The notes: generated from the sequence alone by a model not told the origin. Shown: positions 37,491 through 47,425, numbered from the stretch's first letter. The stretch is DNA of 64,000 bases from Candidatus Cloacimonadota bacterium (GCA_019429305.1 JAHYIR010000007.1:27535-91534); one strand, 5' to 3'. Numbers and translations are program-made.

Positions 37491-40400
37491 CTATTCTCTA
37501 ATTCTTCTTCTTACTGGTTCTTCTGTTAATTCACGAAGAGTAGGAGAGAGTATCAGAGCTTTTACTCGATAGAATTTCATTGGTCCGGAAATTTCACTTT
37601 CCCAGGTAACGAGATCATTTACTATACTAAATGAGCCTGTCTCCTCAGGAACGAAAGTTCCATCGATATTAGAGCTTGATTCAACAATATAATCGGTAGC
37701 TCCCGCAACTACTTCCCAAGAGATAAAGATATAGCCGTCTTCGATGTAAACTTCTACAATATCCGGAATTCCTAACTCAGTTCCAAGCTCATTAACTTCA
37801 ATCAGGATAGGACCATCTGCTCCAATGTGAGGATAAAACTCTGTTCTTCCTGACTGATCAGAAGCAGAAATGTAATAATAAATAGTAGTTTCATATTCCT
37901 GCGGTGGTATAGCTGCCACATAATCATTGTTTCTCTGTGGAACCATTGGTGCATAGTTATATGGATCTTCGAGAGCTGTTTTCCAATAAACTCTGAGTTC
38001 ATCTAAGGGTTGTCCGCTGTAAGCTATGATCTCAGTCACAATATCGATTGTTTGGCCACTATAGTTGACTTGTGGGGGGATATGATTAACATATAGCATG
38101 CCTTGATCAGCAACACCAATTACACGGCAATGGATTGCATCATTGCTTATCCATGATCCGGTAAATCCCACGATCTCATACCCCGGCATCGCTGTTTGAT
38201 AAGATACGATAGCAGCGGCATCATTAGCTGTACCCATCTGAGGTACATAAACCTTATTGTTAACTATAACTGAGTTAGTATAGGCTTCATTGTTGGGTGT
38301 ATAGACTCTAAATACCTGATAAGGAGTTCCGTAAGAGCTTATCTGACCGGCGAAATAATCAGCAGCAGCTTCGATTTGGCTATACTGAGGATGTCCTGTG
38401 TGAACAGATCTGATCATTATTTTGTCTGGAGCTAAGAATTTAGCCCAAGTATCAATGTGATTGAGGGTATCTCCTGTCGGATCGGGTCTCTTATGATAAG
38501 TATTAAGTCCTAAATAATTGTGCATTATCTGATCAATTTGATTCTCTGACAAACTCGGATTTTCATTGAGAACTAAAGTAGTTGAAGCTCCTACGCCGAG
38601 CCCGTCACCCATCATATTACCGCCTGTATGAGTTAATGGCATTAAGAAATATGGAATATCAAAATAATTGCTAACAACTCCGGGAATAACATTATCGTTT
38701 GGTCTCGGACGGTTATATGTGAAATCAACAATCCCTATTCCATCCTGAGTTGCCACACTCCAAGGACCGTAATCTCTTGTCCAGTATGTATCACTGGCGG
38801 CAATAATAAACTCACAATTATCCATGTTCACGCCATTGTTGCTATAATTTGTCATTGCCGTGCTCAAATTAGCGCTGGAGATGATTGTATAGACCTTAGT
38901 ATCATTTGAGAATGCACTAATTAGGTTATATGGTAATCCGACAGGATATCTGATTAGAACACCCTGCATCGGTTCCCATTCTGCTATATATCTTGGTTCA
39001 AATACACCAAGTGATGTCGTTTCGTAAATTGCGGTAGCACTAACAGAACTATCGCTCATGGAAACTATTTCAATTATTGCTGTATCACTACCTGTTGCTC
39101 CGGCAGGTATGCTTACCTGAACTACTATTTGTTTACTAACTCCTGCTGCGATGAATCCGGTTTCAGTTATTTCTGATCGGGTATATGGAATGGTTGGAGC
39201 GGTTTTTTCCATATAAACCATACCTTCTCCCAGATCAATAACAGGAATTTCTTCATATTCATCTGTTCGCTGAGCACTCCAGAAAGAAACGTTCCAGTTA
39301 TTATCGAAAGCAGCTAATGTATAATTATCTGACATATTACCTGTGTTAGTTACAGTCATCTCATACTCCACGACCGTATTGCTATAACCGCTCTTTGAAT
39401 CTACTTCAGGTGAAACAGAGACTCCATAAGTTGGGTCACCGATAACACCACTAATAGCAATGTTATAAATATTCCACCAGTCGATATTCCAGGTACTCGA
39501 GCCGTGACTGCGGAATTTTAATTGGACTATTTGACCTCCAAAAGGTGTCATTGGGAAGACAAAATCAGCTGTATCAAAGCTGCCGGTTGAACAATTGTAG
39601 CTCCAAAGAACAGTTTCAGTCCTGTCATGAATTACAATTATTTCTAAGACCTCATCTACTGCACTATAATTGCTAAATAGTTGGGTAATAGTCATTTCTC
39701 CGACATCTTCTGGTAGGTAAATATTTGGTGAAATAGCTGAAAGATCATAAGGTGTTACTGTGGGGCTATAATAGAATTGCAAATATCCAGACTGCATTAA
39801 CCAGTTAGAACCTAATGTCCATCCTGTATGAGGAGGATTAAAATCTTCTTCCCAAATGAGAGTAAAGGCATCCGGTGTAGCAGTTACTGTATTAGAAGGT
39901 ATAGATTCGCCTTCGGTGTAAATGGCTGTAACGTAATAGTTATAGGTGACATTGTTAACAACATCTGTGTCGCTATAAACTGTTACTCCTGCACTTACAC
40001 TATCAAGATAATCACCATCTCTATAGATATTAAATCCTGTTAAATCTCTATTGAGATCATCAATTCTTTGTCTTGTGAGAGAGCTATTTCCTCTTGCCTG
40101 TTCCTCTACTAAACTCATGGTTGGTGACTGCCAGCTTAAATGAACTAACTCATTACCTGCAGTTGCTACCAAATTAGTTGGAGGTAGCAATATGGGCCCT
40201 TCACCAGCACCAAAAAGTAGCGTTGTATTCGGTATTTGGTTGGTCAATGTCCCACCACTCGGATTTGCCGGATCGTATGTAGTTGAATCAGAATATAGAT
40301 AACGAGTACGGTCAGTAATTCCAGTTGTTGTTATGTAAAATCTGTCATTGGAACTGAAATACTCGGTGTCCATAGGTCTGTTAACCATAATAACAAGATT

Positions 40401-43400
40401 TTGACCATCGTATTGATAAGGTGTTTGTAAGAGAATATCTATAGTATTCTCTCCTGATGGGAAGTTAACAGTACCATCAAATACCAATGTTAAAGAAGTA
40501 GATGGGATCCAACCACTGCTGAGATCAGTTGCTGTGGTCTCTCCTACCCATATCTTCACTGGTTTATTGGAAAGATTGGTTGCAAAGTTATTATAATAGG
40601 TGATCTGGTCTAATGTACCCATAACGCCAATTTCACTGGCTAAGTATATTGTCTGGGTTAAACTGTTTTTCCAATACATGTTTAGAGGGAGATAGTTTGC
40701 CATACCAGTACCATCACCAATATCAATGATCTGTATAGTATCCGGAGTTGCCTGTACAGTATTTGAGGGGTTTGATTCATAGGTAGAGTAAACAGCAGTT
40801 ACGTAGTAAGAATAGGTCACTCCGTTTATAACATTATTATCTGTATAATTGAGCAGATCTGTATTGAATAATGACGTTCCATTTCTGTAAAGATTATAAG
40901 ATAATGGTACTCCATCAACAGGAGGAGACCAGGATAGATTGACATAACCGTTACCTGCAGCAGCTACCAAATTGCGTGGAGAATCTTGTGGTAATATTTC
41001 CGGAAAGACAATATAATCTACCCAAGCACAATCGGATCCGGCACTAACAGAACCATCTTTCATATAGGTCCAGCGTAAGGTTCTCTCTCCGGCATTGACG
41101 GGGAAAGATACCTCAGACCAGTCAACTTCTCCCGACCATTGGGCTTGTTGTACTCCATCAATGAAGAAGCGGAGATAATCATAACCGGATTCTGAAGATA
41201 CTTTGCGATAAAAACTGATCTCGCTATTAGCTGCAATATTTAAGGTTACTTCCATCGAAGTACTTTGGCTGTGGGTTATTGTGCCCGATTTGGCTGAGTA
41301 TTCACCTTCATAAACATTATCTGTGACAATAGTCCAATCAGCATTTCCAGCAAACTCCCAAGGGAACGAACTGAAATCACCCGTTTCGAAATCTTCTAAG
41401 ACCAAACCTACCGGTATATAGCGATAATACACAGTAGTATAAGCACCATAATCAATTGTTTTAGTAAACTCAACAACAGTACCCGGATTGATGCTTTCAT
41501 CAACGGTTACTGTATAGATAGTTTGAATATTAGCACCGGGAGAAATTGCTGTAATATTATAGACAGGTGTTGATATGCCGACAAGAGGATTATTTACCGA
41601 TAATGTCGCTGTGCCTGCTTGAGATGCAGCCTCTCCTATATTATCTATAGTAAAAACCATGGAAACTGTTTCACCGGGATCTAATCTACCATTATTATTA
41701 CCACCTGGTAGTGGATCTTGGATCTGAAGATGACTTACCTCAAGATTAGGAGCATTGACATTAAAGCTGAAATCGTAAGACCAGTTATCTGTTCCTGAGG
41801 TAACATCCAAGGTAAAGTTTAGTGTTGTCTGATCTATAAGATTATCTGCAGTTTCAATGGTAAAGGCGTTCGGTCTGGTTATTGAACCATCGGCAGCTAT
41901 AGTACCGAAGTTTTCTATATTGTCAATTATAGTAACACCATCTGAGCTAGTGCTCAAAGTAGCTGAAACACTTGGTGCAGGATCAACACCGACATTGCTG
42001 AGAGTAACAGTGAAATTGATCATTTCGTTGTATTGTGGAGTATGAGCTTGATTACCACTTAAGGAATAGTTATCTAAAACAACATAGGGTCCTTCTGCTG
42101 GTAAGACCTCTACGGAACCGACATGAGTAACCCTATTGTAAGCAGTTGCTGTCAGGGTCAAAGTAACTGGTTCTGTTGGCGGATTTGCCATGCTAAGGGT
42201 TATTACACCACTGCTATTAGTATATCCATAAGCGAGAATCTCATATTCTGGTGTTGTTAATGATACTAATGAATTAGCGACTCCGGTATTAACCTGCAAT
42301 GTATTTGCTCCTACTGGAATGGCATTATTATAGGTAACAGTCATTGGTTGCGGAGTATTGGAACGAACTTGCAGAGAAGCATCACCAAAAATATGCCAAT
42401 TCTTAAACTCATTTGCTCCACTCGTTCCAAATAATTCTATCATAAAGAAAGAACCGTTAAAGAAAAGTCCACCGATAGTAGTTTTAGCATCAGCAACGAG
42501 CAAATTGGCTACTTCTCTTTGTGCTGCCATGGGTGGTACCCAGGCTTGGTTAACTGATGAAGCATACATAGCTATGGCACCGGTAGGAGCATTTCCGTTA
42601 GTAGCTCTTAACCATGCTTCAGCAAAGCAGGTTGTGGCAGTAAAATTACCATTTACGCAGGCAACTGACAAGATAAATGGAAGTTTATAGTCATTAGTCA
42701 AAGCATTTACATGAGTGTTTGAAAAACCTGTAGTACTCCAGGAAGTATTTGAGCCATGTCCGGTATAATTAGCAAAACCTCGTCCGGCATTAACAGCATT
42801 TGTTACCATTGTAGCAGTGGCACTTGGCTGATAAAACTCATCAACATGGATATAGTTGTAATTTAATAGCTGAGTGCGAATAACATCCAAGTGTTGATGA
42901 TCATATAATCCATCATAACCAGGTCCTTCGTTGGAGGCTACACCCATGGCATTTCTCAACCATGTATCGGCTGTAGTCATATCTCTTTCGTAGTGGATTG
43001 TTCTGGCGACCTGAGTTTGTACCTGAGCTACATTTTCTGCAGAGAATCTACCTACGAAAATATCACCGTAGTTATCATTTCCCTCAAGTAGAGAATAAGA
43101 GGGGTCGGAACCACCACCTTCTACTGTAAACGTAGGAATCTGGGCAGCATCTCCGATTAACTGAAGGAAAGTTAATCCATCATTAAGATCATACTGGTCT
43201 TCAACGAAATTCATAATTGCTGTAGCAGTAGTACCAATAGTTGATACAGGATATATGGTTGTCGGAATACCCTTCTGATTCTTCCAATTAACATAGGGCA
43301 TTGTTGCATCGACAAAGGAATCAAAAGCAATGACGATCATTCTCCCCTGTTCTTCAAGGGGAGTATAACGATTTGTGGAAAAGTTAAGAAAGCGGTTTCT

Positions 43401-44042
43401 ATAAATATACTCAAACTCTCTTGTATAGCCGTCTCTCTGACGATATTTAACGTTACGGGTATCAGTTCCAATGTTGTTGACTTCTACTGTTATTCTATGG
43501 TACACACGCAAAACACCTGTCACCGGATTATATTGGAAGGGAAAGACCCTGACTACCTGACCACGAAAATCACGTAAGATATACGGTTCTGACAATTCAG
43601 TGAGTTGTTCAGGATAGAAAGCATTCTTTTCATAAACATCAGCAAAGGTATATGGAACTTCATCCGGATTTTGATTACGCAGAATGTTACCTTTTGATGG
43701 AGCAATATCCAGCAAAAGGTCAACATAATCACTCGCAATAACTCTTACATCGGTTAGAGCGTAATCCGGGATAATAATACTCCGGGATATATGAGGTAGC
43801 TCCGGTACACCCTTTTCTAAGAGGTTAGCTTCACTTTGGAGATTGATATGAAAAAATTCTTCACCTTCAATCTCAACGGCATGCCTAATAAAACGACCAA
43901 ATGAATAATCGATGATAGTTTTATCAAAATCTGAACTAATTAACTCAACATTAAACGGATTTTGATTAATAACAACCTCTTCAGCAAAAAGCAGGGATAT
44001 TATACTGAAGATCAATAGGAAAAGTAATCCAAATTTTTTCAT
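37491..44042 (-). CDS. Secreted gingipain-type C25 protease fused to a PPAD-like peptidylarginine deiminase
   Basis: Exported protein of 2183 residues. A signal peptide (1-20) and a gingipain-like propeptide (to about 230) precede the C25 domain (about 235-560) with His429 (YTGHGSNTSW) and Cys462 (SVACVNGNF); their 33-residue spacing equals that of RgpB His211/Cys244. Ig-like domains, a jelly-roll, FN3 domains, a module shared with the M6 protease (about 1105-1280) and a second jelly-roll follow. Residues 1681-2010 are a peptidylarginine deiminase: Asp1757 (YWTRDYGPW), His1862 and Asp1864 (NHIDTW), Asn1923 (YTNSV), Cys1972 (AIHCRVIGVAD), matching PPAD D130, H236, D238, N297 and C351 with similar spacing. 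An Ig-like domain, as in PPAD, and the shared FN3-like tail (2091-2183) finish it. GAGGAG precedes the ATG. Agmatine deiminase is less likely given HCR rather than HCITQQ. Confidence 0.87.
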   Translation of the reverse strand: MKKFGLLFLLIFSIISLLFAEEVVINQNPFNVELISSDFDKTIIDYSFGRFIRHAVEIEGEEFFHINLQSEANLLEKGVPELPHISRSIIIPDYALTDVRVIASDYVDLLLDIAPSKGNILRNQNPDEVPYTFADVYEKNAFYPEQLTELSEPYILRDFRGQVVRVFPFQYNPVTGVLRVYHRITVEVNNIGTDTRNVKYRQRDGYTREFEYIYRNRFLNFSTNRYTPLEEQGRMIVIAFDSFVDATMPYVNWKNQKGIPTTIYPVSTIGTTATAIMNFVEDQYDLNDGLTFLQLIGDAAQIPTFTVEGGGSDPSYSLLEGNDNYGDIFVGRFSAENVAQVQTQVARTIHYERDMTTADTWLRNAMGVASNEGPGYDGLYDHQHLDVIRTQLLNYNYIHVDEFYQPSATATMVTNAVNAGRGFANYTGHGSNTSWSTTGFSNTHVNALTNDYKLPFILSVACVNGNFTATTCFAEAWLRATNGNAPTGAIAMYASSVNQAWVPPMAAQREVANLLVADAKTTIGGLFFNGSFFMIELFGTSGANEFKNWHIFGDASLQVRSNTPQPMTVTYNNAIPVGANTLQVNTGVANSLVSLTTPEYEILAYGYTNSSGVITLSMANPPTEPVTLTLTATAYNRVTHVGSVEVLPAEGPYVVLDNYSLSGNQAHTPQYNEMINFTVTLSNVGVDPAPSVSATLSTSSDGVTIIDNIENFGTIAADGSITRPNAFTIETADNLIDQTTLNFTLDVTSGTDNWSYDFSFNVNAPNLEVSHLQIQDPLPGGNNNGRLDPGETVSMVFTIDNIGEAASQAGTATLSVNNPLVGISTPVYNITAISPGANIQTIYTVTVDESINPGTVVEFTKTIDYGAYTTVYYRYIPVGLVLEDFETGDFSSFPWEFAGNADWTIVTDNVYEGEYSAKSGTITHSQSTSMEVTLNIAANSEISFYRKVSSESGYDYLRFFIDGVQQAQWSGEVDWSEVSFPVNAGERTLRWTYMKDGSVSAGSDCAWVDYIVFPEILPQDSPRNLVAAAGNGYVNLSWSPPVDGVPLSYNLYRNGTSLFNTDLLNYTDNNVINGVTYSYYVTAVYSTYESNPSNTVQATPDTIQIIDIGDGTGMANYLPLNMYWKNSLTQTIYLASEIGVMGTLDQITYYNNFATNLSNKPVKIWVGETTATDLSSGWIPSTSLTLVFDGTVNFPSGENTIDILLQTPYQYDGQNLVIMVNRPMDTEYFSSNDRFYITTTGITDRTRYLYSDSTTYDPANPSGGTLTNQIPNTTLLFGAGEGPILLPPTNLVATAGNELVHLSWQSPTMSLVEEQARGNSSLTRQRIDDLNRDLTGFNIYRDGDYLDSVSAGVTVYSDTDVVNNVTYNYYVTAIYTEGESIPSNTVTATPDAFTLIWEEDFNPPHTGWTLGSNWLMQSGYLQFYYSPTVTPYDLSAISPNIYLPEDVGEMTITQLFSNYSAVDEVLEIIVIHDRTETVLWSYNCSTGSFDTADFVFPMTPFGGQIVQLKFRSHGSSTWNIDWWNIYNIAISGVIGDPTYGVSVSPEVDSKSGYSNTVVEYEMTVTNTGNMSDNYTLAAFDNNWNVSFWSAQRTDEYEEIPVIDLGEGMVYMEKTAPTIPYTRSEITETGFIAAGVSKQIVVQVSIPAGATGSDTAIIEIVSMSDSSVSATAIYETTSLGVFEPRYIAEWEPMQGVLIRYPVGLPYNLISAFSNDTKVYTIISSANLSTAMTNYSNNGVNMDNCEFIIAASDTYWTRDYGPWSVATQDGIGIVDFTYNRPRPNDNVIPGVVSNYFDIPYFLMPLTHTGGNMMGDGLGVGASTTLVLNENPSLSENQIDQIMHNYLGLNTYHKRPDPTGDTLNHIDTWAKFLAPDKIMIRSVHTGHPQYSQIEAAADYFAGQISSYGTPYQVFRVYTPNNEAYTNSVIVNNKVYVPQMGTANDAAAIVSYQTAMPGYEIVGFTGSWISNDAIHCRVIGVADQGMLYVNHIPPQVNYSGQTIDIVTEIIAYSGQPLDELRVYWKTALEDPYNYAPMVPQRNNDYVAAIPPQEYETTIYYYISASDQSGRTEFYPHIGADGPILIEVNELGTELGIPDIVEVYIEDGYIFISWEVVAGATDYIVESSSNIDGTFVPEETGSFSIVNDLVTWESEISGPMKFYRVKALILSPTLRELTEEPVRRRIRE

Positions 44043-44372
44043 TATAGACTCCTCTATATCGAATTTAATTCAATCTTATGCAAAAAATACTGAAAAACAA
44101 AAATTTATTCATACAAAGCATATTAGTTAGCCAACTAAATTGTTGTCAACAAAAATTATACTTTCACTGCATCTTTTCGAGGTTCCAGCAATACAACTTA
44201 AGCGAGAGCCTTTTAGATGGAGTTCCAAATCATCAGTTATCAATTGATATGTTTGTATTATCTGTATCAGTCAATATTGATGGTTGCTTGAGAAAAGTGA
44301 AATAAAACTGGACAAGGCAACTTCGATAAAAATAGTGGTTTTCCAAACTAATGTAAATATAAAGAGGTTGTA
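44043..44372. other. Intergenic region between divergent genes (C25-PAD and rpsA)
   Basis: About 330 nt without a convincing gene. For the minus gene a TAAGAT box (44078-44073) lies 31 nt before its start, without a clear -35. For rpsA an AAAGAGG ribosome site is present but no convincing promoter hexamers; a long rpsA leader is possible. Confidence 0.45.
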
Positions 44373-45896
44373 ATGCCAGCAGCATTTGAAGAAAAGGAAA
44401 AGCAAGACAAAAAGGTAACTGAAGAAGTAACCGAAGAAGAAACAAAAACCGACGAGGTAGAAGAAAACCCGTCACAAGAAGAAGCCAAAGAGGATTTTGA
44501 GCAGATGCTTGAGACCACCTTTATCGATACAAGTAAGATAGTAGAGGGTGATGTAGTAACTGGTAAAGTTATTGCTATCAATGACAACTACATCTTTGTA
44601 TCTTTAGGTGGCAAAAATGAAGCTTATGCCGAGCGCGATGAATATGAGACCAAGACCGGTAAGTTAAAAGTTGAGATAGGTGATGAGTTACGAGGATTTG
44701 TAGTTAAAAAGACAGATTCAGAAATAGTAATTTCCAAGAGTCTCAATCGTAAGTATGTAGATAAAGGCTTTTTACGTGAAGCTTACGAGAAAAAGGTGCC
44801 GGTAAAGGGAAAGATGATCAGCACAGTCAAGGGTGGCTTTTCTGTTGAGATTTTAGGTACCAGAGCTTTCTGCTCATTTTCACAGGCAGATATAAGATAT
44901 ATATCAGATCCGCAGACTATGATCGGTCATTATTATGATTTCGAGATTACAGAAATATCTTCTGACATGCGTAATATAGTATTGTCACGCAAGGCTCTCT
45001 TAGAGAAAGATCTGAAAGAGATGAAGAAAGAGACGATGGAGAAACTGGAAGTAGGTGCTGTTTTTACAGGTATTGTTAGTAGGATAGCTGAATTTGGTGC
45101 TTTTGTTGATCTGGGTGGAATTGATGGTTTGCTCCATATTTCGCAAATATCTTGGATAAAGGTAGATAATCCACGAGATGTAGTCAAGATTGGCGAAGAG
45201 ATAAAAGTCAAGGTGATAGGCATAGATGGAGAAAAAATAGCCCTCAGTATGAAAGAACTACAACCTGATCCTATGATTAAGGCATTAGAAGATCTTAAAG
45301 AAGATGACATTGTCAAATGCCGCATTTTACGTAACGAATCTTTTGGCAGTTTCTGTGAGATCAAACCCGGTGTGGAAGGATTGATCCCGATTTCCGAATT
45401 ATTACGGGGCAGCAGGGTAAATGATCCTTCTGAAGTAGTAAGTGTCGGTGACTTTGTTGAAGCACAGATAATAAAAATAAACAGAGATGAACGTAAAATT
45501 TCTCTGTCATTAAAAGCCCTAAAGGAAGATCCATGGGATTTTATTGATGATAATGTAAAAGAAGGAGACGAAATAGAAGGAGTTGTTGAGAGTATTACAA
45601 ATTTCGGCGTATTTGTTCGAATTCAAGAAGGTCTCACGGGTTTATTGCCAAAATCGAAAATTACCAGAGGTAGTGTAAAATATGGGGAAGAAGATGTTGG
45701 AAAAACAGTCAATCTTAGGGTTCAGCAAATAGATAAACAAAAGAGAAGAATTTCTCTGGAACCTTTGGATATGGCACCATCTACAGCAGAGTATAGACCA
45801 TCAGGAGACTCTCGTAGTAGAGAAAAACAGGACTGGAAAAAGTATGTTAAGAATGTACAGGAAGTACCTGAAGATAATCCATTCTCAGATTTATAG
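44373..45896 (+). CDS. rpsA: Ribosomal protein S1 (five S1 domains)
   Basis: RNA-binding protein of 507 residues, the small-subunit protein S1 that helps load mRNA on the ribosome. An acidic N-terminal tail of about 55 residues (rich in Glu) is followed by five S1 OB folds: about 57-120, 132-205, 225-295, 310-385 and 395-465. Domains 3-5 carry the best signatures (GIVSRIAEFGAFVDLGGIDG, EGVVESITNFGVFVR). Five domains instead of the six of E. coli S1 is common outside Proteobacteria. AAAGAGG lies before the ATG, and a strong terminator follows the stop by 17 nt. Confidence 0.9.
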   Translation: MPAAFEEKEKQDKKVTEEVTEEETKTDEVEENPSQEEAKEDFEQMLETTFIDTSKIVEGDVVTGKVIAINDNYIFVSLGGKNEAYAERDEYETKTGKLKVEIGDELRGFVVKKTDSEIVISKSLNRKYVDKGFLREAYEKKVPVKGKMISTVKGGFSVEILGTRAFCSFSQADIRYISDPQTMIGHYYDFEITEISSDMRNIVLSRKALLEKDLKEMKKETMEKLEVGAVFTGIVSRIAEFGAFVDLGGIDGLLHISQISWIKVDNPRDVVKIGEEIKVKVIGIDGEKIALSMKELQPDPMIKALEDLKEDDIVKCRILRNESFGSFCEIKPGVEGLIPISELLRGSRVNDPSEVVSVGDFVEAQIIKINRDERKISLSLKALKEDPWDFIDDNVKEGDEIEGVVESITNFGVFVRIQEGLTGLLPKSKITRGSVKYGEEDVGKTVNLRVQQIDKQKRRISLEPLDMAPSTAEYRPSGDSRSREKQDWKKYVKNVQEVPEDNPFSDL

Positions 45897-45913
45897 TAAT
45901 TAGACTTAACGAA

Positions 45914-45948
45914 AACCCGCTAATTCTGAGAATTAGCGGGTTTTTTTT
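45914..45948 (+). terminator. Rho-independent terminator after rpsA, possibly bidirectional
   Basis: A 12-bp stem (AACCCGCTAATT/AATTAGCGGGTT) with loop CTGAG is followed by eight T. The A-run on the left side gives a shorter T-tract on the minus strand, so it may also stop gcvPB transcription arriving from 45977. Confidence 0.88.
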
Positions 45949-45976
45949 ATAATTTTTTTTAACAACCGTAAGGACA

Positions 45977-47425
45977 TTACCAATCAAATTTCACATCTAG
46001 TTCCCGAGCAGCTTTAACATCATCAACTCTCTTTACCGGCGTCTTAAGAGGAGCAGTTCTAACCTTATCTGGATCCTTCTCACTTTCTTCGGCAATTTCC
46101 AGCATTGCCTTGATAAAGTTATCCAATGTTTCCAAACTCTCAGTTTCGGTTGGTTCGATCATTAGGGCTTCCGGCACGATAAGGGGGAAATATACTGTTG
46201 GAGCATGAAATCCCTTATCGAGAAGCCGTTTGGCTATATCCAGTGTTTTTACTTCATATTTTTCTTTCTGCCATTTACCACTGGCTACAAACTCGTGCAT
46301 ACAGTAACTCGGATAGGGGACAAAATAGTGTTCTTTTAGTTTTGCAAGAAGATAATTGGCGTTAATAATAGCGTTCTGTGATACTCTTTTCAATCCTTCT
46401 TCACCGAGCATCTTGATATAAATGTAAGCTCTGACATAAACCCCGAAATTACCATAATAACTATGAACTTTACCAATAGATGTTTCTTGTATACTATCAT
46501 CGAGGATATATCTCTCATTATCTTTATTAACTAGGGGATAAGGGAGATACTCAGCAAGTTCTGATGTAACACCAACAGGACCGGAGCCCGGACCACCTCC
46601 TCCATGCGGAGTAGTAAAAGTTTTATGCAGGTTAAAATGCATAACATCGAAACCGATCTGTCCCGGTTTGACTATACCAAGTAGAGCATTAAGATTAGCA
46701 CCGTCAAGGTACATAAGACCGTCAACTTGATGAATAATTTCGGCGATTTCTTTGAATTGGGTCTCAAATAATCCCAGAGTATTAGGATTTGTGAGCATAA
46801 AACCGGCTACACTATCGTCGACAAGTTCTTTTAGTGCAGCAAGATCTACTCTTCCCTTACTGTCCGATTTTATCTGGATCGTCTCATATCCAACCAGAGT
46901 AGCACTTGCCGGATTAGTACCGTGAGCAGAATCGGGCATAATGATCTTATTTTTATGGGTATTCCCTTTATGCTGGTGGTATGCCTGGATGATCTTTAAT
47001 CCGGTAAATTCTCCTTGAGCACCGGCAACAGGCTGCAAGGATACAGCAGCAAAGCCGGATATTTCAGCGAGATCTTTCTGCAATTCATACATGATCTCTA
47101 AAGCACCCTGCACTGTATCTGGTGATTGCATGGGATGGATATTCATAAAACCGCAATTACGAACGAGTGTCTCATGCAGTTTGGGATTATACTTCATAGT
47201 ACAGGAACCGAGTGGGTAGAAACCCTTTTCAATACAATGATTCATATTGCTCAGCTCAATAAAGTGCCGCATAACATCTAGTTCACTAACCTCAGGCATT
47301 TTTAAATTTTGTTGACGTTGATATTTCTGAGGAATACAGTCGGATAATGTCAGATCAATATCATTTTTTGGCAGGGTATATCCCTTTCTTCCCGGAGAGT
47401 GTTTTTCAAAGATCGTCTTAGCCAT
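45977..47425 (-). CDS. gcvPB: Glycine dehydrogenase (decarboxylating) subunit 2 (P-protein beta)
   Basis: PLP-dependent half of the split P-protein of the glycine cleavage system, 482 residues. It decarboxylates glycine and passes the aminomethyl group to the lipoyl H-protein. Signatures: HFIELSNMNHCIEKGFYPLG, TMKYNP, DSAHGTNPASA, and FNLHKTFTTPHGGGGPG, which holds the PLP lysine. Its start overlaps the end of gcvPA by 8 nt, so translation is coupled. Other glycine-cleavage genes (gcvT, gcvH, lpd) are not in the window. In an amino-acid fermenter the system can run in either direction. Confidence 0.95.
   Translation of the reverse strand: MAKTIFEKHSPGRKGYTLPKNDIDLTLSDCIPQKYQRQQNLKMPEVSELDVMRHFIELSNMNHCIEKGFYPLGSCTMKYNPKLHETLVRNCGFMNIHPMQSPDTVQGALEIMYELQKDLAEISGFAAVSLQPVAGAQGEFTGLKIIQAYHQHKGNTHKNKIIMPDSAHGTNPASATLVGYETIQIKSDSKGRVDLAALKELVDDSVAGFMLTNPNTLGLFETQFKEIAEIIHQVDGLMYLDGANLNALLGIVKPGQIGFDVMHFNLHKTFTTPHGGGGPGSGPVGVTSELAEYLPYPLVNKDNERYILDDSIQETSIGKVHSYYGNFGVYVRAYIYIKMLGEEGLKRVSQNAIINANYLLAKLKEHYFVPYPSYCMHEFVASGKWQKEKYEVKTLDIAKRLLDKGFHAPTVYFPLIVPEALMIEPTETESLETLDNFIKAMLEIAEESEKDPDKVRTAPLKTPVKRVDDVKAARELDVKFDW

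Noticed and set aside
37491..44042. Calling the deiminase module an agmatine deiminase
   Set aside because: The nucleophile motif is AIHCR rather than GGNIHCITQQ-like, and the module is on an exported protease followed by an Ig-like domain as in PPAD.
44133..44172. TTGTCA near 44143 as an rpsA -35 box
   Set aside because: No acceptable -10 hexamer lies 16-18 nt downstream and the distance to the rpsA start is over 200 nt.
44078..44305. 75-codon plus-strand frame upstream of rpsA
   Set aside because: No ribosome site, odd residue composition, and it fills the divergent promoter region; likely chance.
44933..45364. 143-codon frame antisense to rpsA
   Set aside because: It is the shadow of a clear S1-domain gene; low-complexity Ser-rich translation without any motif.
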